From positions 1-8,450 of the forward strand of contig NZ_NCSM01000114.1 in NCBI RefSeq assembly GCF_002224125.1: 8,450 nt of DNA, in the 5' to 3' direction. The position numbers and the translations under genes are program-made. Source of the stretch: Streptomyces sp. NBS 14/10. GTDB taxonomy: Bacteria; Actinomycetota; Actinomycetes; Streptomycetales; Streptomycetaceae. This document shows, in pieces, positions 4,912 to 8,450 of the stretch. The notes under the pieces are model-generated. The model made no database searches. It was not told the DNA's origin and was given only the letters and a program-made list of their open reading frames with translations. Each line of letters opens with the position of its first letter. Position 1 is the stretch's first letter.

Positions 4912-6593
4912 GGGGACCATCCCGCCAGTCGGTCCCCGTAGGCGCGGGCGAGGCTGTGTACGGCGGGTGGGATCCGCCGACCGAAGGCGCACAGGCTCGC
5001 CTCGGCCAGAACACGCGCGAGCCGTTCCCACTCCTCCCCGGGCGGAGTGTCGGCGGACGCCAGCTCCAGGCCGCGGCGCGAGCCCACGCGGCAGGGTGAA
5101 CAGGCGCCGCAGCTCTCGGCCGCGGCGAACTGCCAGATGTGCCGCAGCACCTCTTCCGGTGTCACCCGCTGGTCGAAGGCGACCAGTCCGGCATGGCCGA
5201 GAGCGGCGCCCCGGGCCGTCAGATCGGCGGTGGTCAGAGGCACGTCCAGCGCGTCGGGGGCGAGGAAACCACCCAGCGGCCCGCCGACCTGCAACGCGGT
5301 CAGCTCGGCACCGTCCTTGAGGCTGCCACCCAGCCCGGTGACGATCCGCAACAACGAGGTGCCCAGCTCGACCTCGTACGCCCCCGGCCGGGCGAACCGC
5401 TCCGACAGGCAGACCAGCTTCGTTCCGGTCTCGCCCGGAACCCCGCGTCGGGCGTACGCCTCGCCGCCCCGGGAGACGATCCATGGGACAGCCGCCAGGG
5501 TCTCCACGTTGTTCACCACCGTCGGCGCGTCCCACAGCCCGCGCCGGGTCGGGTAGGGCGGGCGCGGCCGGGCGCAGCCCCGGTCCCCCTCCAAGCTTGC
5601 GATCAGTGCGGTCTCCTCACCCGCGACGTACGAACCCGCCCCCTCCACCACCTCGATGTCCAAGGCCGTGGCCGTTCCGTGAACCGAAGAACCGAAGTGC
5701 CCGGCGGCGTAAGCCCGCTCGACCGCCTCCCGCACGCATGTCAGCGCACGCGGATACTCCGAGCGCACCAGCACCACACCCCGGCGCGCCCCGCACGCGA
5801 AGCAGGCCAGTGCCAGGCCCTCCAGCACCCGCTCCGGATCCGCCTCCATCAGCAGCCGGTCGGCGAAGGAGCCGGGATCGCCCTCGTCGCCGTTGACCAC
5901 CACCACGGTGTCCGGTGTCCGGCCCGCCGCTTCCCACTTCGAGGCCACTCGGAACCCCGCCCCGCCACGCCCCCGCAGCCCGGACGCGGCCACCTCCCGC
6001 TGGACCTCGTCAGGGGAGCCCGCTGTTACCGTCCGCGGCCACACCTGCCAGGCGGGCTCACCGGCGACCACACCGCCCAGCAGCACGGGGTCGCCGGTGT
6101 CATCGGCCACCGGGATCCCCGGAGCCCGAGGTGGCTCGCGCCTCGCGAGCTGAGCGGCCAGCGTCGGGCCCGCATGGGGCTGGTCACCGTCGAGCGCGGC
6201 GGGGCCCGCGTAGCAGTACCCCAGACAGCGGACCGCCTGCACCGACGTCTCGCCGTCCGGTGAGGCCGCGCCCGTGGGAACGCCCAGCTCGCGCTCCACA
6301 TCGGTGAGATGCCGTCCGGCTTGGGCGGCGAAGCACGCGGTGGCCGTGCAGACCCGGACGTGGCGGCGGCCGTGCGGGGCGGCGAGGTCCGCGTAGTAGC
6401 CGGCCGGCCCGAGCGCGGCGGCAGCGGGCAGACCGAAGCCGGCGGCGACGTCCGGAGCCCAGACCTCGGGGCTGTCCGCCGTTCCTGCCCTGGCCTCGGC
6501 CAGCGACGTGATCAGCCGGTCTCCCGGCCGCCCGCGCCGGTCGGCCAGGGCCCGGAAGGCGTCGAAACGGTCCGCAGGACCCACGGGAACCAT
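4908..6593 (-). CDS. NuoE-NuoF fusion: NAD+/FMN diaphorase subunit of the formate dehydrogenase
   Basis: The 561-aa protein fuses two electron-transfer modules. About residues 1-150 are the NuoE/FdsG thioredoxin-like domain, with a [2Fe-2S] site at C82, C87, C123 and C127 (CTATAC and CLGYC). Residues from about 165 are NuoF/FdsB: the NADH-binding loop GLRGRGGAGF (205-214), the FMN region NGDEGDPGSFADR (234-246), GAGSYVAGEETALIASLEG (318-336), an SLBB-type section, and a C-terminal [4Fe-4S] site at C495, C498, C501 (ESCGACSPC) and C535. It should receive electrons from FdhF and reduce NAD+ to NADH. Fused NuoEF proteins also occur as HoxF in NAD-linked hydrogenases, but the partner gene here fixes the role. 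Start choice is uncertain: ATG 6593 has GAGG only 2 nt upstream, while GTG 6584 has it 11 nt upstream. The gene is first in a two-gene operon, divergent from USP2. Confidence 0.93.
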   Translation of the reverse strand: MVPVGPADRFDAFRALADRRGRPGDRLITSLAEARAGTADSPEVWAPDVAAGFGLPAAAALGPAGYYADLAAPHGRRHVRVCTATACFAAQAGRHLTDVERELGVPTGAASPDGETSVQAVRCLGYCYAGPAALDGDQPHAGPTLAAQLARREPPRAPGIPVADDTGDPVLLGGVVAGEPAWQVWPRTVTAGSPDEVQREVAASGLRGRGGAGFRVASKWEAAGRTPDTVVVVNGDEGDPGSFADRLLMEADPERVLEGLALACFACGARRGVVLVRSEYPRALTCVREAVERAYAAGHFGSSVHGTATALDIEVVEGAGSYVAGEETALIASLEGDRGCARPRPPYPTRRGLWDAPTVVNNVETLAAVPWIVSRGGEAYARRGVPGETGTKLVCLSERFARPGAYEVELGTSLLRIVTGLGGSLKDGAELTALQVGGPLGGFLAPDALDVPLTTADLTARGAALGHAGLVAFDQRVTPEEVLRHIWQFAAAESCGACSPCRVGSRRGLELASADTPPGEEWERLARVLAEASLCAFGRRIPPAVHSLARAYGDRLAGWSP

Positions 6594-6782
6594 GACCTCA
6601 TCGTGGTGGCAGCCAAACAAGGGTGCAATCTGGGCGTAAGGGGTGTGGGTAGGAGTCTGGGCCGGCCCAGCCCTGGCGCCCCCGCAGTGGCACAGCTGCC
6701 GGATGGTGACCGGCGGCAGACGGGGGCAGGCTGGATGGTGAGAGCGCGGAAGGGGGGCGAGGCTGGCTCGCAGGAGGCGGCG
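6594..6782. promoter_or_regulatory. Divergent promoter region of the formate dehydrogenase and USP2-CBS operons
   Basis: These 189 bp must drive both operons. The centre holds a perfect palindrome (listed separately at 6657-6670) and a second inverted repeat, CTGCCG 6696-6701 with CGGCAG 6714-6719. No clear -35/-10 hexamers were recognised, as is common in Streptomyces. The sequence CAGCTGCCGG at 6693-6702 recurs upstream of USP1 (1226-1235). No DevR-like core (GGnC, 4 bp, GnCC) was seen by eye. Confidence 0.6.
6657..6670. promoter_or_regulatory. Perfect 14-bp palindrome, candidate shared operator
   Basis: CTGGGCCGGCCCAG reads identically on both strands. It lies 63 bp upstream of the NuoEF start and 112 bp upstream of USP2, in the only spacer that can control both operons. 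This is the right place for a dimeric regulator acting on both. Its identity is not recognised. Confidence 0.45.
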
Positions 6783-7706
6783 ATGACGAGTCCGCAGGGG
6801 CGTCGGCCGGTCGTGCTGGGCGTCGACCCCGACCTCACCAAACGGATGGCGCTTGCCTGGGCCGTGGACGAGGCGGCCCGGCGCCGGTTGCCGCTGCGGC
6901 TGGTGCACGCCCAGGGCGTTCCGACCGGGGGATACCGGTCGAGGGAGGTGCGGCCATCCTGGGAGGAATGGAACCAGGCGCTGCACGCGGCGGGTGACCA
7001 GGTACTCAGGAAAGCGGCCACCTTCGCCGAATCCCGGCGTCCCGAGGTGGAGGTGTCCACGCTGCTGGCGGAGGGGGACCCGGCGTGGGTCCTACGCGAA
7101 GAAGCGGAGTACGCCACGGCGGTCGTGCTCGGCTCATGGCATCTGAGCACCAGGCAGGAACTGTTCACTTCCGCCTTGGTTGCGCTGCCGGTCATCGCCC
7201 ATTCGCCTTGCCCGGTCATCGTGGTGCCGGAACCGGAGCACATCACACAGCACCCCCTGTACATGGTGGTCGGCGTGGACGGCAGCGCGCACTCCGCCAC
7301 CGCGGTGGACTTCGCGTTCGAAGAAGCCGCCTTGCACGGTGCCGACCTGCGGGCGATCTACGTCTGGCACCCTCCGCTGCTCGGCGTCCTGGACGAGCAC
7401 GCGGCGCTGCGGGAATGCCGTCGTGTGCTGTCCGAGACGGTCGCGGGTCGTACAGCGACCCACCCGGAGGTGGAAGTGCACCACGAGGTGGTCAAGGGCC
7501 ACCCGGTGGAGGTACTGACCGAGGCGGCCGCCCACGCGGTCGGCCTGGTGGTGGGGACGCGGGGGCATGGCGGGTTCGCGGGCATGCTGCTGGGTTCGGT
7601 GGGTCAGGGCGTGCTTCACCACGCGAGGTGCCCGGTCTTCACCGTCCCGGATCCGCACATGAGGGATCGAGGTGGCGGGGTGGCCGGTACGTCGAGTGTT
7701 CAGTGA
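6783..7706 (+). CDS. Two-domain universal stress protein (USP2)
   Basis: ATG 6783 has AGGAGG at 6772-6777, 5 nt upstream, and encodes 307 aa. Domain 1 (about 8-149) opens PVVLGVDPDLTKRMALAWAVDEAARR and ends CPVIVVPEPE. Its ATP motif is lost: at LGSWHLSTRQELF (from 116) the second Gly is His120 and the later G-S/T pair is missing. Domain 2 (about 158-289) opens LYMVVGVDGSAHSATAVDFA and has the full motif G258-x2-G261-x9-G271-S272 (GTRG, then GSVGQGVLHH), ending CPVFTVPD. The protein should therefore bind nucleotide in its second half only, the mirror image of USP1. The tail after residue 290 is short and Gly-rich. The CBS-BON gene follows 26 bp downstream in the same direction, so the two are probably co-transcribed. 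Role by family: cytoplasmic stress/dormancy factor, exact target unknown. Confidence 0.93.
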   Translation: MTSPQGRRPVVLGVDPDLTKRMALAWAVDEAARRRLPLRLVHAQGVPTGGYRSREVRPSWEEWNQALHAAGDQVLRKAATFAESRRPEVEVSTLLAEGDPAWVLREEAEYATAVVLGSWHLSTRQELFTSALVALPVIAHSPCPVIVVPEPEHITQHPLYMVVGVDGSAHSATAVDFAFEEAALHGADLRAIYVWHPPLLGVLDEHAALRECRRVLSETVAGRTATHPEVEVHHEVVKGHPVEVLTEAAAHAVGLVVGTRGHGGFAGMLLGSVGQGVLHHARCPVFTVPDPHMRDRGGGVAGTSSVQ

Positions 7707-7732
7707 GGCAGAGGCGGAATGAGGAGGTTCCC

Positions 7733-8404
7733 GTGTCCGAGACTCCGCACCAGGTGAGTGACGTGATGACGCGCACGGTCGTCGCTGTCGGGCGCGATGC
7801 GTCGTTCAAGGAGATGGTCAGGACCATGGGCCAGTGGCGGGTGAGCGCCATGCCGGTCCTGGAGGGCGAGGGGCGAGTGGTCGGTGTGGTCTCCGAGGCG
7901 GATCTGTTGCCCAAGGAGGAGTTCCGGGACAGCGATCCGGACCGCTTCGAGCAGTTGCGGCGCCTCCCCGACCTGGCGAAGGCGGGGGCGGTGACGGCGG
8001 AGGAGCTGATGAGCGCCCCAGCGGTCACCGTCCATGCGGAAGCCACGCTGGCCGAAGCGGCCCGGATCATGGCCGTTCGGCGGGTCAAACGGCTTCCCGT
8101 GGTCGACAGTGAGGGGAAACTCCAGGGCATCGTCAGCAGGGGCGATCTCCTCAAAGTCTTCCTCCGGCCGGACGAGGACATCGAGGAAGAGGTTCGCCGG
8201 ACGGTGATTTCCTACCTCTTCCCCGGGGCGAGCCATGCCGTACACGTGCGGGTGGACGAGGGCGTCGTCACTCTTGGCGGGCAGATCCCGAACACCGCGA
8301 TGATTCCCGTGGCCGCGCGTCTCATCCGGGCGGTGGAAGGGGTTGTGGATGTCGAATGCCACTTCACTGGTGCCGGACGAGCTGAGGGGGCACGCGGCTC
8401 CTGA
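7733..8404 (+). CDS. CBS-CBS-BON domain protein
   Basis: GTG 7733 is preceded by GAGGAGG at 7721-7727 (5-nt spacing) and gives 223 aa. Residues about 8-62 form CBS domain 1 (VSDVMTRTVVAVGRDASFKE to GVVSEADLL). Residues about 91-146 form CBS domain 2 (ELMSAPAVTVHAEATLAEAA to GIVSRGDLLKVF), and about 150-213 form a BON domain (EVRRTVISYLF, then VRVDEGVVTLGGQI). Paired CBS domains form a Bateman module that usually senses AMP, ADP, ATP or S-adenosylmethionine. BON domains are small folds linked to membrane or ligand binding. No signal peptide or membrane segment is seen, so a cytoplasmic location is likely. Proteins of this layout are common beside universal stress genes in Streptomyces. A sensing or regulatory role is inferred; no catalytic domain is attached, so any effect must come through a partner. 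Confidence 0.93.
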   Translation: MSETPHQVSDVMTRTVVAVGRDASFKEMVRTMGQWRVSAMPVLEGEGRVVGVVSEADLLPKEEFRDSDPDRFEQLRRLPDLAKAGAVTAEELMSAPAVTVHAEATLAEAARIMAVRRVKRLPVVDSEGKLQGIVSRGDLLKVFLRPDEDIEEEVRRTVISYLFPGASHAVHVRVDEGVVTLGGQIPNTAMIPVAARLIRAVEGVVDVECHFTGAGRAEGARGS

Positions 8405-8450
8405 CAACACCTCGTGGCGTGAAGGTGGTCAGGGCTGGATGTCGAGTGTG
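8405..8450 (+). other. Downstream edge: possible start of a next gene
   Basis: After the CBS-BON stop there is a weak 5-bp inverted repeat (CACCT 8408-8412, AGGTG 8423-8427). An ATG at 8439 follows AGGG 8431-8434 and GAAGGTGG 8421-8428 and reads M-S-S-V to the window edge. It may be the next gene of the operon, but four codons are too few to tell. Confidence 0.2.

Noticed and set aside
6309..6782. Upstream extension of USP2 to a start at 6309
   Set aside because: It would run through the NuoEF gene and the promoter spacer. The AGGAGG 5 nt before ATG 6783 and the normal family N-terminus fix the start.
513..6782. DevR/OsdR-type binding box upstream of hsp20, USP1, NuoEF or USP2
   Set aside because: Scanning for the core GGnC, 4 bp, GnCC in the three intergenic regions found no match; the palindromes present have different spacing. 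A matrix scan could still find weak sites.
1..8450. CRISPR array, tRNA, rRNA, riboswitch or phage attachment site
   Set aside because: No regularly spaced direct repeats, cloverleaf, rRNA-like block or recognisable aptamer was seen. The only guide-RNA candidate is the IS omega-RNA at the left edge.

Overview
The window comes from a high-GC actinomycete, most likely Streptomyces. The base composition, G/C-biased third codon positions, GTG starts, strong GGAGG-type ribosome sites and the protein families all point that way. The identification rests on composition and family recognition only; no database search was run.

Left edge (1-512): the 3' end of an IS200/IS605-type element (C-terminus of TnpB, structured right end, probable omega-RNA) abuts a leftward hsp20 gene. 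That gene is cut after about 92 codons, in the middle of its alpha-crystallin domain. The small heat-shock protein is therefore broken, probably by this insertion. Region 513-1255 is gene-poor. It holds a 50-codon DUF1918-type mini-gene with an excellent ribosome site that looks clipped at its C-terminus, the tail of an XRE-type helix-turn-helix domain with no head, and three inverted repeats in front of the next gene.

Core (1256-8404): a rightward two-domain universal stress protein (USP1) converges on a leftward two-gene formate dehydrogenase operon. Its first gene encodes a NuoE-NuoF fusion (NAD+/FMN diaphorase). The second, overlapping it by ATGA, encodes the FdhF/FdsA-type molybdopterin catalytic subunit with a cysteine molybdenum ligand. 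Divergent from this operon, across a 189-bp spacer holding a perfect 14-bp palindrome, run a second two-domain universal stress protein (USP2) and a CBS-CBS-BON protein, which look co-transcribed.

Taken together this resembles the hypoxia/dormancy gene neighbourhoods of actinobacteria (DosR/DevR in mycobacteria, OsdR in Streptomyces), where universal stress proteins, CBS proteins, Hsp20 and anaerobic redox enzymes cluster. The likely theme is survival under low energy or low oxygen. A soluble enzyme would turn formate and NAD+ into CO2 and NADH, flanked by proteins that commonly bind adenine nucleotides (USP, CBS). The regulatory link is inferred: no regulator gene is present and no DevR-type box could be recognised by eye. 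The points most worth checking are the reciprocal loss of ATP-binding motifs in the two stress proteins, the missing His-Cys cluster ligands in the formate dehydrogenase, the hsp20/IS junction with its predicted omega-RNA guide, and the unexplained palindromes.
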